This document shows positions 1-6,720 of a stretch of DNA of 16,025 bases, piece after piece (positions within the stretch are counted from its first letter, which is position 1; each line of letters begins with the position of its first letter). The notes beneath the pieces were generated by a model. That model had not been told where the DNA came from and did no database searches. It saw only the letters and a program-made list of their open reading frames with translations. Made by a program: the position numbers and the translations under genes. Origin of the DNA: Acidobacteriota bacterium (GTDB taxonomy: Bacteria > Acidobacteriota > Vicinamibacteria > Vicinamibacterales > JAKQTR01); assembly GCA_026393735.1 (NCBI GenBank), contig JAPKZP010000641.1, positions 1 to 16,025 of the forward strand. Reading direction: 5' to 3'.

Positions 1-7
1 ACAATCC

Positions 8-13
8 AGTATA
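8..13 (-). promoter_or_regulatory. Possible -10 element of a divergent gene lying left of the window
   Basis: On the minus strand this reads TATACT, followed by seven more bases before the window ends. Other genes in this window have the same kind of hexamer 7-8 nt before the start codon, so a minus-strand gene could start immediately outside the left edge. The start codon itself is not visible, so this is inference from the local pattern. Confidence 0.3.
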
Positions 14-27
14 ACAGGACGGCATTT

Positions 28-71
28 CCGCCTTGGCCCGAGCCCGACATGGCGGGCTCGGGCCAAGGCGG
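28..71. repeat. Perfect inverted repeat, 19-bp arms and 6-nt loop
   Basis: Positions 28-46 are the exact reverse complement of 53-71, separated by the hexamer ACATGG. The arms are GC-rich and contain the core TTGGCCCGAGCCCG. There is no T-run on either side, so a classical intrinsic terminator is not supported. The element sits upstream of bioY and would overlap the -35 region of a divergent gene reading off the left edge. It could be an operator, a REP-like element or a strong RNA hairpin. The palindrome is seen directly; its role is not. Confidence 0.75.
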
Positions 72-100
72 GGCCCGGGGGCGCGAGCGGGCGCATATGC

Positions 101-106
101 TAAGAT
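101..106 (+). promoter_or_regulatory. Putative -10 element of bioY (leaderless type)
   Basis: TAAGAT is followed by exactly 8 nt and then the ATG at 115. With the usual distance from -10 to transcription start, the RNA would begin at or next to the start codon. No Shine-Dalgarno sequence is present, and no good -35 hexamer is visible at the expected distance. The same 8-nt spacing occurs at 1527-1532 and 6707-6712. Confidence 0.45.
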
Positions 107-114
107 TCCGCCCT

Positions 115-726
115 ATGGTGAACGCGAGTCGTCCCTTGCTCCTCTCGATGACGGATGGCGTGACGCTGGGGTCGGCGCGCGCGATTCGGACCGCCGCGGT
201 ACTGTTCGTGACAGTGCTGACGGCCGCCGCGGCGCAAGTCAGTTTCCCGCTGCCGCTGACGCCGGTTCCGTTGACGCTTCAGCCGATGGTGGTCCTGCTC
301 GCCGGCGCAGCGCTGGGCGCACGCCTTGGCCTTGCCAGCCAGGTGCTGTACCTGATCGCCGGTCTCGCCGGCATGCCCGTCTTCGCGGCTTCGCCCCTCC
401 TGGCCCAGGGCGCAGCGCGCCTGCTGGGACCGACCGGCGGATTCCTCATCGCGTATCCCCTGGCGGCATTCGCGACGGGCTGGCTCGCCGAACGCGGTTT
501 CGACCGCCGATACCTGACCTCGGTCCTGGCGATGGCCGCGGGTCTGGTCATCATCTTCGCCAGCGGCCTCTCGTGGCTGACCCTGCAACTCTCGCCCGTT
601 GCCGGCGCGAATTCCTTCCAGGCCGCGCTTCAGGCGGGTGTCTACCCGTTCCTGCCGGGTGACGTCGTGAAGCTGTTCGTGGCCGGCGCGGTACTGCCCG
701 GCGTGTGGAAAATCATCGGACGCTAG
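115..726 (+). CDS. bioY: Biotin transporter BioY (S component)
   Basis: This is a 203-residue, strongly hydrophobic protein of the BioY family, the membrane substrate-binding component for biotin uptake through ECF-type or solitary transport. Family hallmarks are visible: the segment GARLGLASQVLYLIAGLAG (about residues 68-86) followed by MPVF, the GPTGGFLIAYP motif at 105-115, and the C-terminal PGDVVK motif at 181-186. About six membrane spans can be traced, and the length is normal for BioY. I chose the ATG at 115 because a -10-like hexamer lies 8 nt before it. The in-frame ATG at 49 falls inside the loop of the palindrome and would add a non-homologous, polar extension. No EcfA/EcfT genes are next to it, so it either works alone or shares an energising module encoded elsewhere. 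It converges with the methyltransferase gene. Confidence 0.92.
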   Translation: MVNASRPLLLSMTDGVTLGSARAIRTAAVLFVTVLTAAAAQVSFPLPLTPVPLTLQPMVVLLAGAALGARLGLASQVLYLIAGLAGMPVFAASPLLAQGAARLLGPTGGFLIAYPLAAFATGWLAERGFDRRYLTSVLAMAAGLVIIFASGLSWLTLQLSPVAGANSFQAALQAGVYPFLPGDVVKLFVAGAVLPGVWKIIGR

Positions 727-747
727 GGCCGACACAGGGGTCGGCCC
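726..747. terminator. Hairpin at the end of bioY, possible bidirectional terminator
   Basis: GGGCCGAC (726-733) and GTCGGCCC (740-747) are exact inverted arms around a 6-nt loop, starting at the last base of the bioY stop codon. The hairpin lies between two convergent genes, where a terminator is expected. There is no T-run, so the call rests on position and structure only. The right arm is also the start of the repeat tract that follows. Confidence 0.4.
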
Positions 748-834
748 CTACACCCTCGCGGACACCGTCGGCCCCTACACCCTCGCGGACACCCTCGGCC
801 CCTGCATCCTCGCGGACACCGGCGGCGCCCTACT
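740..834. repeat. 27-bp tandem repeat, three copies plus a partial one
   Basis: Copies lie at 754-780, 781-807 and 808-834. Each begins CCTCGCGGACACC and ends with a GGCCCCT-type tail; the third copy is the most diverged. A partial unit (740-753) matches the second half of copy 1. On the minus strand the tract reads as repeated TGTAGGGGCCGAC-like blocks. The last copy covers the stop codon of the methyltransferase gene at 830-832. There are no spacers, so this is not a CRISPR array. It looks like a REP-like or slippage-generated intergenic repeat. Confidence 0.7.
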
Positions 835-1483
835 TCCTCGAGAAGATCAACAGGAACTGGTACGGCAGGAACGTTTCCCGCCGTACGAGCGTCAATCCCG
901 CCGTCTCGGCATCCCGCACAATCAGGTCCGGGTCCACACGGTCCTCGAGGGCCGGGCCGGGGCCAAGTCCATCCTTCTTGAAGTCGACCACGCCGACACG
1001 GCCCTGCGGCCTGAGGGCGCCCGCGATGTTGCGCAGCAGCGCCACCGGGTTCTCGAACTCGTGGTACGTGTCGACGATCAGCACGGCATCGAGTGCGCCC
1101 GCCGGCAAGCGCGGATCCTCGGACGTGCCAAGCACGGTCTGCACGTTGCGGAGGCCTTCCCGCGCGATGCGCCGCCCGGTCGCCTCGAGCATCTGCCGCT
1201 GGATGTCCTCCGAGTACACGGTGCCGTTCGGGCCGACGCGCCTCGCGAGCCGGATGGTGAACCATCCGCCTCCCGCACCGATGTCCGCCACGGCCGATCG
1301 CTCCGCGATGCCGAGGGCATCCATGATCTGCCCGGGCAGCTGCCAGAGATCGCGGTCCGGGCCTTCGAGCAATCCGAGGTCCTGCGGCGGAAACAGCTTG
1401 CCGTGCGGCGGGCGCGTCTGGGCGGCCGCCGGGAGTGCCCCGCACGCGATTCCGACGAGGACCGCCGCGATGAATGCTCGCAT
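830..1483 (-). CDS. Class I SAM-dependent methyltransferase with an N-terminal signal peptide
   Basis: This 217-residue protein has a Rossmann-type methyltransferase fold. Motif I is VADIGAGGGWF at 65-75. A second-strand acidic region lies near Ser91-Glu92-Asp93. LDAVLIVDTYHEF at 131-143 resembles motif IV, and LRPQGRVGVVDF at 157-168 resembles the strand-5 region. The first 22 residues form a clear signal peptide: Met-Arg-Ala-Phe, a hydrophobic core, then LPAAAQ, with likely cleavage after Ala21. Proteins of this type are widespread in bacterial genomes and generally uncharacterised. Export is odd for an enzyme that uses cytoplasmic SAM; the leader may instead act as a membrane anchor. Cys14 is not in a good lipobox. 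The substrate cannot be inferred. The gene converges with bioY and diverges from the fumarase, 57 nt away, and has no clear Shine-Dalgarno sequence. Confidence 0.85.
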   Translation of the reverse strand: MRAFIAAVLVGIACGALPAAAQTRPPHGKLFPPQDLGLLEGPDRDLWQLPGQIMDALGIAERSAVADIGAGGGWFTIRLARRVGPNGTVYSEDIQRQMLEATGRRIAREGLRNVQTVLGTSEDPRLPAGALDAVLIVDTYHEFENPVALLRNIAGALRPQGRVGVVDFKKDGLGPGPALEDRVDPDLIVRDAETAGLTLVRRETFLPYQFLLIFSRK

Positions 1484-1526
1484 CTGGCTGTGTCTGAATG
1501 GTTTAGCCGATTCGTTCGAAACGCGC

Positions 1527-1532
1527 TATACT
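1527..1532 (+). promoter_or_regulatory. Putative -10 element of the fumarase gene (leaderless type)
   Basis: TATACT, five of six matches to the consensus TATAAT, is followed by 8 nt and then the ATG at 1541. The spacing predicts transcription starting at or beside the start codon. No Shine-Dalgarno sequence lies between them, and no convincing -35 hexamer is visible. Confidence 0.5.
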
Positions 1533-1540
1533 CTGCGGCC

Positions 1541-2870
1541 ATGTTACCAGAATTCTTCTCGAGCATGCTTGAACTCATCGTCAAAACGTCGACCGAACTT
1601 CCCCCCGACGTGCGCGCCGCCATGAAGATGGCGACGGACATCGAAACCCCGGACACACGCGCCGCCCAGGCGCTGTCCATCATCAACATCAATATCGACC
1701 AGGCCTCCGACGGCGACGGCGCTATTTGCCAGGACACGGGGATGCCGACCTTCGAGATCCACGTCCCGCGCGGCGCGGACCAGGTCTGGATGGCGGAGCA
1801 GATCCGTCTCGCGGTCGCCGAGGCGACGAAGAAGGGCAAGCTGCGGCCGAACTCGGTGGATTCGATCACGGGCAAGAACTCGGGCAACAACCTCGGCCCC
1901 GGCACCCCGGTGCTGCACTTCAACCAGTGGGAGCACGACGACCTCGAGGTCAGGCTCCTGCTGAAGGGCGCACGCGAAGGCGCAGCTGTTCCGCACGCTC
2001 GACGATGTGAACCCTGACCCGAAGCTGGCGGAGCTCGAAGCCGCCATCATGGGCACCGTCAACACGCTCGGGATCGGCACCATGGGCTTCGAAGGCAACA
2101 CGACGCTCATCGGGTGCAAGATCGGCGCGATCAACCGGCTCCCGGCGAGTTTCTTCGTTTCGGTGGCCTACGACTGCTGGGCCTTCCGCCGGCTCGGCGT
2201 GCGCGTCAACGCGACGACGGGCGCGATCACCCAATGGCAGTACCGCGACCCGTCCTCGCCGATCGTGCCGATGGCCGATCAGGCCGGCTTCCAGCGCACG
2301 GGCCGCGAAATCGTGCTGACGGCGCCGTTCTCCGAACAGGACATCCGCGCGCTGAAGGTGGGCGACGTGTTGCTGTTGAACGGCCGCATGTTCACGGGCC
2401 GCGATTCCGTGCACACCTACCTCGTGAAGAATGACGCGCCGGTCGACTTGCGCGGGGCGGCGCTCTATCACTGCGGACCCGTCGCCGTGAAGGACGGTGA
2501 GCGCTGGAAGATGAACGCCGCCGGCCCGACCACCAGCATCCGCGAGGAACCGTACCAGGCCGACGTGATTCGCAAGTTCGGGGTGCGCGCCATCATCGGC
2601 AAGGGCGGGATGGGCGCGAAGACGCTCGAGGCGCTCAAGGAATGCGGCGCCGTGTACGTGAGCGCCATCGGCGGCGCGGCCCAGTTCTACGCCCGCTGCA
2701 TCGAGCGCGTCGACGGGGTGTCGCTCTTCGAGTTCGGGGTGCCGGAGGCGTTGTGGCACCTGCACGTGAAGGACTTCCCGGTGATCGTCACGATGGACTC
2801 CCACGGGAACAGCCTGCACAAGGATGTCGAAGCCGAGAGCGCGAAGGCACTCGCGGCGCTCAAGAGCTGA
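1541..2870 (+). pseudogene. Class I (Fe-S) fumarate hydratase, broken by internal deletion and frame change
   Basis: The reading frame from ATG 1541 encodes the start of a class I fumarase: ICQDTGMPTFEI holds the first cluster cysteine, followed by NSGNNLGPGTPVLHF and EVRLLLKG. Homology stops at about 1969. It resumes at 1968-1971 in another frame as AHAKAQLFRTLDDVNPDPKL and continues to the stop at 2870 through NTLGIGTMGF, YDCWAFRRLG (third cysteine), the beta-type domain with FTGRDSVH, and NAAGPTTS. From family knowledge about 60 residues are missing, including GGCENKN-like residues and the second cluster cysteine before the CIGGDR-like motif. The parts present total about 443 residues, against roughly 500-510 for the single-chain form. 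The junction GGGCGC fits a deletion at short GC-rich microhomology. A downstream piece could start at GTG 2007 but would lack most of the active site. The flanking sequence is not decayed, so the lesion is recent or an assembly artefact. MFS follows after 32 nt. Confidence 0.85.
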
Positions 2871-2902
2871 GAAGGTCGCCCCCGGCCTTCCAGAGGATTG
2901 TC

Positions 2903-4267
2903 ATGAGCGAATCCGTTCCGTCCACCCGTCCGGCTCCTCCGCGCGCGTATCGCTGGCTGGTGCTCGTCTTCATCAGCCTGGCGATGTTCGGCAACTACTA
3001 CGTCTACGACTGCATCGGGCCGCTGGCCCCGCTGCTGAGCCGGAACGGGTTTTCGGATTCCAGCATCGGGTTGCTGCAGGCCATCTACAGCTTCCCGAAC
3101 ATCGTGATGGTGCTCATCGGCGGGTTCATCATCGACCGGATTGGCACCAAGAAGTCCACGCTGCTGTTCGGCGCGATCTGTTTCATCGGCGCGGTGGTCA
3201 CGGCATGGCCGGAACAGCCGGTTCTGGCGCCGCTCGGCTTGGCGGTCAACGGGCTGCTGTCAGTCGCAGGGTCGATCTTCGGGGCGACGAGCGTGCCGCC
3301 GGTCGTGGCCGTCATGGCCGCCGGGCGCCTGCTCTTCGGGCTGGGCGCCGAATCGCTCATCGTGGCCGTCACGACGGCGATCGCGCGCTGGTTCAAAGGC
3401 AAGGAGCTGAGTTTCGCGTTCGGGATCAACCTGACGATCTCGCGGCTGGGATCGCTCGGCGCGCAAGTCTCGCCCAGCTGGGCGGGCTCCGCCTATACGA
3501 CGTGGCAGGGGCCGCTCGTGCTGTCGGTGGGGTTCGGCGCCTTCTGCATCATCGGCGCGGTGCTGTACTGGCTCCTGGAATCCAACGCGTCGCGCCGGTA
3601 CGCCCTCGGCGACGCCGGCAAGACGGACAAGGTGGTCTTCCGGGATCTGCTGGGCTTCGGCCGGTCGTACTGGTTCATCGTGCTCCTGTGCGTGACGTTC
3701 TACTCGGGCATCTTTCCGTTCCAGACGTTCGCCCAGAAGTACTTCATCGACACGCGGCAGACGAGCGCGGAACTCGCGTCGTGGCTGGTGGGGATGCTGA
3801 CGGTCTTCGCCATGATCGGCACGCCCAGCTTCGGGGCCCTCGTCGATCGCATCGGGAAGCGCGCCTCGCTCATGTTCCTGGGGGCGGCGCTGCTCATCCC
3901 CGTCTACGCGATCATCGGCTACACGAACATCTCGCTCTACCTGCCGATGGCGATGATGGGCATCGCGTTCTCGCTGATTCCCGCCGTCATGTGGCCGTCG
4001 GTGGCCTACGTGGTGGAGGAGCGCCGGCTGGGCACCGCCTACGGCCTGATGACGATGATCCAGAACATCGGGCTGTTCGGCTTCAACCTCCTTGTCGGCG
4101 TGCTCAATGACCAGGCGAAGGCCGGCCCGGCCAACCCGTCGGGCTATCACGCCGGCATGGTGTGGGCGTTCTCGGGCCTCGGGTTCGCCGCCCTGCTCTT
4201 CGCGTTCCTGCTGCGGCGGAGCGAAACCGGGCCGCGTGCGCACGGGCTGGAAACGATCAAGGCGTGA
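2903..4267 (+). CDS. MFS transporter, MFSD1-like
   Basis: This is a 454-residue inner-membrane protein with about 12 spans. The loop 2-3 motif is GGFIIDRIGTKKS at 73-85, and the equivalent in the second half is GALVDRIGKRAS at 311-322. The stretch RLLFGLGAESLIVA (142-155) and ARWFKGKELSFAFGINL (161-177) strongly recall the animal MFSD1 family and its bacterial relatives; MFSD1 itself has been reported to move dipeptides. Substrate assignment for this bacterial member is inference. I chose the ATG at 2903 because AGAGG (2892-2896) lies 6 nt upstream; the same frame is open further upstream, but only as a shadow of the fumarase gene. It is 32 nt behind the broken fumarase and is probably co-transcribed with it. 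It converges with the TPR gene across only 15 nt. Confidence 0.85.
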   Translation: MSESVPSTRPAPPRAYRWLVLVFISLAMFGNYYVYDCIGPLAPLLSRNGFSDSSIGLLQAIYSFPNIVMVLIGGFIIDRIGTKKSTLLFGAICFIGAVVTAWPEQPVLAPLGLAVNGLLSVAGSIFGATSVPPVVAVMAAGRLLFGLGAESLIVAVTTAIARWFKGKELSFAFGINLTISRLGSLGAQVSPSWAGSAYTTWQGPLVLSVGFGAFCIIGAVLYWLLESNASRRYALGDAGKTDKVVFRDLLGFGRSYWFIVLLCVTFYSGIFPFQTFAQKYFIDTRQTSAELASWLVGMLTVFAMIGTPSFGALVDRIGKRASLMFLGAALLIPVYAIIGYTNISLYLPMAMMGIAFSLIPAVMWPSVAYVVEERRLGTAYGLMTMIQNIGLFGFNLLVGVLNDQAKAGPANPSGYHAGMVWAFSGLGFAALLFAFLLRRSETGPRAHGLETIKA

Positions 4268-4282
4268 TCGGGTGCCGGTGAC

Positions 4283-5263
4283 CTACTTGGGCGTGCGGGC
4301 GGCCGCCCTGTAGGCATCGAGCCGGGCGCGGTACGCCGTCTGATCCCGCTGGGCCGTGGCGAGCGCCACGGCCTTTTCTTCGGCTTCGATCGCCGGCTGC
4401 ATCTGGCCCGACTGGAACAGCGCCTCAGCGTAGGTGTCCCAGATGTCGTGACGTGTCCCGCCCGACACCACCACGGCCCGGGCCGCGCACGCCACCGCGA
4501 CGTCGGGCGCCACGCCATGGTCGGTGAGCGTGGCGGCGAGGTTGTTCAAGGCGGACGCATTGTCTTCCGCCGCGGCGAAGAGCGCTTCCAGTTCCCGGCG
4601 AGCCCGGGCTTCGTCGCCGGTCTTCCACAGCACGACCGGGACGACGTCCTGGATCAGGGCATGGCGGTCGCCGGTGGCGGGGAGCGAGCCGAGCAGGCCG
4701 CGGGCCTCGGCGTACTGCTTCAGCTCGACGTGCACCTGGAAGAGCAGGAAGTGCGCGAGTTCGACGTGCGCGCCCTTGATCGTGCCATCCCTGAGGCGGC
4801 TGTCGAGGACGTCTCCCGCGCCCTTCGTGTCCCCCTGGACCTGCAGCAGCACCGACGCGAGGTTGATCGCGGCACCCGAGGCGCGATCGCTCGTGCGGTA
4901 GTCGCGCACGACCGTCTGCCAGCAGGCGATCGCCTCCTCGTATTCCCCGGCCCGGAAATGGACGTGGCCGATCTGGAACCAGGCCTCGGCCGCCTGCGCG
5001 GGCTGGCGTTTCTCCGGGCGGGACAGCATCTGGTAGAGCACCGGCCGCGCCAGCTCGGGCTGGCTGGCGCGGATCGCGGCGGCCACGTACTCGAGGGCGG
5101 CCTTGTCGTCGGCGCGATCGCGGTCGTACGCCGCCTTCAGCCGGTCGAGATCGGCGCGCTGGGGATTCTGCGCGGACGCGGGCGGAGGGGCCTGCGCGGA
5201 GGATCCGATCGCCGACGCGAGGAGCGCGGCACTCCCGACCGCTGCCAGCGTGTGCCAGCGCAT
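4283..5263 (-). CDS. Secreted tetratricopeptide-repeat protein
   Basis: This 326-residue protein starts with a Sec-type signal peptide: MRWHT, a hydrophobic Ala/Leu core, and likely cleavage after SSAQA at about residue 25, followed by a Pro/Ala-rich linker. The rest is helical, with TPR-like units. The clearest are WFQIGHVHFRAGEYEEAIACW (95-115), ALNNLAATLTDHGVAPDVAVACAARAV (238-264) and IWDTYAEALFQSGQMQPAIEAEEKAV (274-299). TPR domains bind protein partners; no enzymatic motif is seen and the partner is unknown. I chose the ATG at 5263 rather than an upstream GTG or TTG because it begins a proper signal peptide and has a -10-like hexamer 7 nt before it. It diverges from the DUF362 gene. Confidence 0.8.
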   Translation of the reverse strand: MRWHTLAAVGSAALLASAIGSSAQAPPPASAQNPQRADLDRLKAAYDRDRADDKAALEYVAAAIRASQPELARPVLYQMLSRPEKRQPAQAAEAWFQIGHVHFRAGEYEEAIACWQTVVRDYRTSDRASGAAINLASVLLQVQGDTKGAGDVLDSRLRDGTIKGAHVELAHFLLFQVHVELKQYAEARGLLGSLPATGDRHALIQDVVPVVLWKTGDEARARRELEALFAAAEDNASALNNLAATLTDHGVAPDVAVACAARAVVVSGGTRHDIWDTYAEALFQSGQMQPAIEAEEKAVALATAQRDQTAYRARLDAYRAAARTPK

Positions 5264-5270
5264 GGACCCT

Positions 5271-5276
5271 ATTGTC
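5271..5276 (-). promoter_or_regulatory. Putative -10 element of the TPR gene (leaderless type)
   Basis: On the minus strand GACAAT is followed by 7 nt and the ATG at 5263. It matches TATAAT at four of six positions. No Shine-Dalgarno sequence is present. The fit is weaker than for the three plus-strand examples. Confidence 0.3.
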
Positions 5277-5341
5277 CGCGTCCGGGCCCGGGATGCAAGC
5301 GACATTCGCGGCCGCCCGCTTCTCCCCGTTCGGGAAGATGC

Positions 5342-5347
5342 CATAAT
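5342..5347 (+). promoter_or_regulatory. Putative -10 element of the DUF362 gene
   Basis: CATAAT matches the consensus at five of six positions and lies 21 nt before the ATG at 5369, giving a leader of about 14 nt. It is 9 nt before an in-frame TTG at 5357, which would be the start if this gene were also leaderless. It lies in the 105-bp gap shared with the divergent TPR gene. Confidence 0.4.
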
Positions 5348-5368
5348 GGTGAAGAGTTGGACACCCTC

Positions 5369-6652
5369 ATGACCAAGTCAAAAGTCGCCATTCTCAAGAC
5401 GTCTCCGGCCACCGTGCTGCGCGATTACCACGAGTTGATGAATCTCGCGGGCTATCAGGACGTCGTGGCCAGGGACGCCGATACCGCGCTCAAGGTCAAC
5501 ATCTCGTGGCATTTCTTCTTCCCGGGCAGCTCCACCGTGCCGTGGCAGCTCGACGGCGTGATCCGGGCGATGAAGGCGGACGGGTACGACCCGAACCTCG
5601 TCCATGCGTGCCACAACCGCACGGTGGTCATCGACGCGCACCTGGGCGAGCGCGAGAACAAGCAGGTCAACGTCGTCGAGGCGCACGGGCTGCGCAACGT
5701 CCACCTGTACGAAGGGGAGGACTGGATCAGCGTGAAGGACGCCGTCGGCGACCTCACGAAGAAGTTCCTCTGCCTGAACGAGGTGTACCCGCAGGGCTTC
5801 CTGATCCCACGGCGGTTCATCGGCGAGAACATCATCCACCTGCCGACCGTGAAGACCCACGTCTTCACGACCACGACCGGCGCGATGAAGAACGCCTTCG
5901 GCGGGCTGCTCAACGAACGGCGCCACTGGACGCACCCGGTCATTCACGAGACGCTCGTGGACCTCCTGATGATCCAGAAGAAGATCCACCGCGGCGTGTT
6001 CGCCGTGATGGACGGCACCTTCGCCGGCGACGGCCCGGGCCCGCGCTGCATGATGCCCTACACGAAGAACGTCATCCTCGCGAGCGCCGACCAGGTGGCG
6101 ATCGACGCCGTGGCCGCGAAGCTGATGGGGATGGACCCGCTGTCGATCAAGTTCATCCGCCTCGCACACGAGGCCGGGCTCGGGTGCGGCGATCCCCGCG
6201 AGATCGAGATCGTGGGCGATGTCGACGCGGCGCACGAGAACTGGCACTTCGTCGGGCCGTTCAAGAAGATGACATTCGCGTCGCGGATGCAGCACCAGAT
6301 CTACTGGGGCCCGTTGAAGAAGCCCATCGAGTGGAGCCTCAAGACCGTGCTGGCGCCGTGGTCGTACATCGCGAGCGTGGCGTTCCACGACAGCTACTGG
6401 TACCCCCGCAACGCGGACCGGCTCATGCGGGACGTGCTGGCGAGCGAGTGGGGCCGTCTCTTCCAGAACTGGGAGACGGCGGCGCCGAAGGCCGACGCGA
6501 ACGGCTATCCCGACGTGGGCGCCGCCCCGGCGGAAATCAGCCGGATGGGCGCCAAGGCGTTCGCGCGGTCGTTCCGCGTGCTCGGCACGTGCGTGCTCGA
6601 GGCGCCCGAGTTCGCCAACAAGAAGCGCAAGGTCGTCTCGCCGGCGAAGTAG
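5369..6652 (+). CDS. DUF362 family protein
   Basis: This is a 427-residue soluble protein with the DUF362 signature: NIIHLPTVKTHVFTTTTGAMKNAFGG at about 154-179 (given here as the two halves NIIHLPTVKTH and VFTTTTGAMKNAFGG), then VMDGTFAGDGPGPR at 213-226 and ASADQVAIDAVAAKLMG at 238-254. The biochemical role of DUF362 is not established. Some members carry ferredoxin domains, but this one has no CxxCxxC cluster motif, only scattered cysteines. The region after about residue 290 (WHFVGPFKKM, YWGPLKKPIEW, PWSYIASVAFHDSYWYPRN) is aromatic-rich and looks like a family-specific C-terminal extension. I chose the ATG at 5369; an in-frame TTG at 5357 is the alternative. The nearest downstream gene is 68 nt away with its own -10-like site, so this is probably a single-gene transcript. 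Confidence 0.82.
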   Translation: MTKSKVAILKTSPATVLRDYHELMNLAGYQDVVARDADTALKVNISWHFFFPGSSTVPWQLDGVIRAMKADGYDPNLVHACHNRTVVIDAHLGERENKQVNVVEAHGLRNVHLYEGEDWISVKDAVGDLTKKFLCLNEVYPQGFLIPRRFIGENIIHLPTVKTHVFTTTTGAMKNAFGGLLNERRHWTHPVIHETLVDLLMIQKKIHRGVFAVMDGTFAGDGPGPRCMMPYTKNVILASADQVAIDAVAAKLMGMDPLSIKFIRLAHEAGLGCGDPREIEIVGDVDAAHENWHFVGPFKKMTFASRMQHQIYWGPLKKPIEWSLKTVLAPWSYIASVAFHDSYWYPRNADRLMRDVLASEWGRLFQNWETAAPKADANGYPDVGAAPAEISRMGAKAFARSFRVLGTCVLEAPEFANKKRKVVSPAK

Positions 6653-6706
6653 TCGCCGCGCGTCATCCGTTCCGGACGAGTGTCGGGGCCGGCCGCGGTT
6701 CCGGTG

Positions 6707-6712
6707 TAGACT
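6707..6712 (+). promoter_or_regulatory. Putative -10 element of the ABC exporter operon (leaderless type)
   Basis: TAGACT is followed by exactly 8 nt and the GTG at 6721. No Shine-Dalgarno sequence precedes the GTG, and no clear -35 is seen. The hexamer and spacing support both the GTG start and a leaderless messenger. Confidence 0.45.
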
Positions 6713-6720
6713 GCGGGGCT

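Noticed and set aside
49..114. Upstream ATG at 49 as the bioY start
   Set aside because: It lies in the loop of the palindrome, the added residues are polar and unlike BioY, and the ATG at 115 has a well-placed -10 hexamer.
740..834. CRISPR-like array
   Set aside because: The 27-bp units are directly adjacent without spacers, are imperfect, and no cas gene is nearby.
1963..2010. Programmed ribosomal frameshift in the fumarase
   Set aside because: A frameshift alone would not explain the absence of about 60 conserved residues, and no slippery heptamer with a stimulating structure is visible at the junction.
6653..6720. Terminator or small gene between DUF362 and the ABC ATPase
   Set aside because: No hairpin followed by a T-run and no plausible small reading frame; only the -10-like hexamer could be supported.
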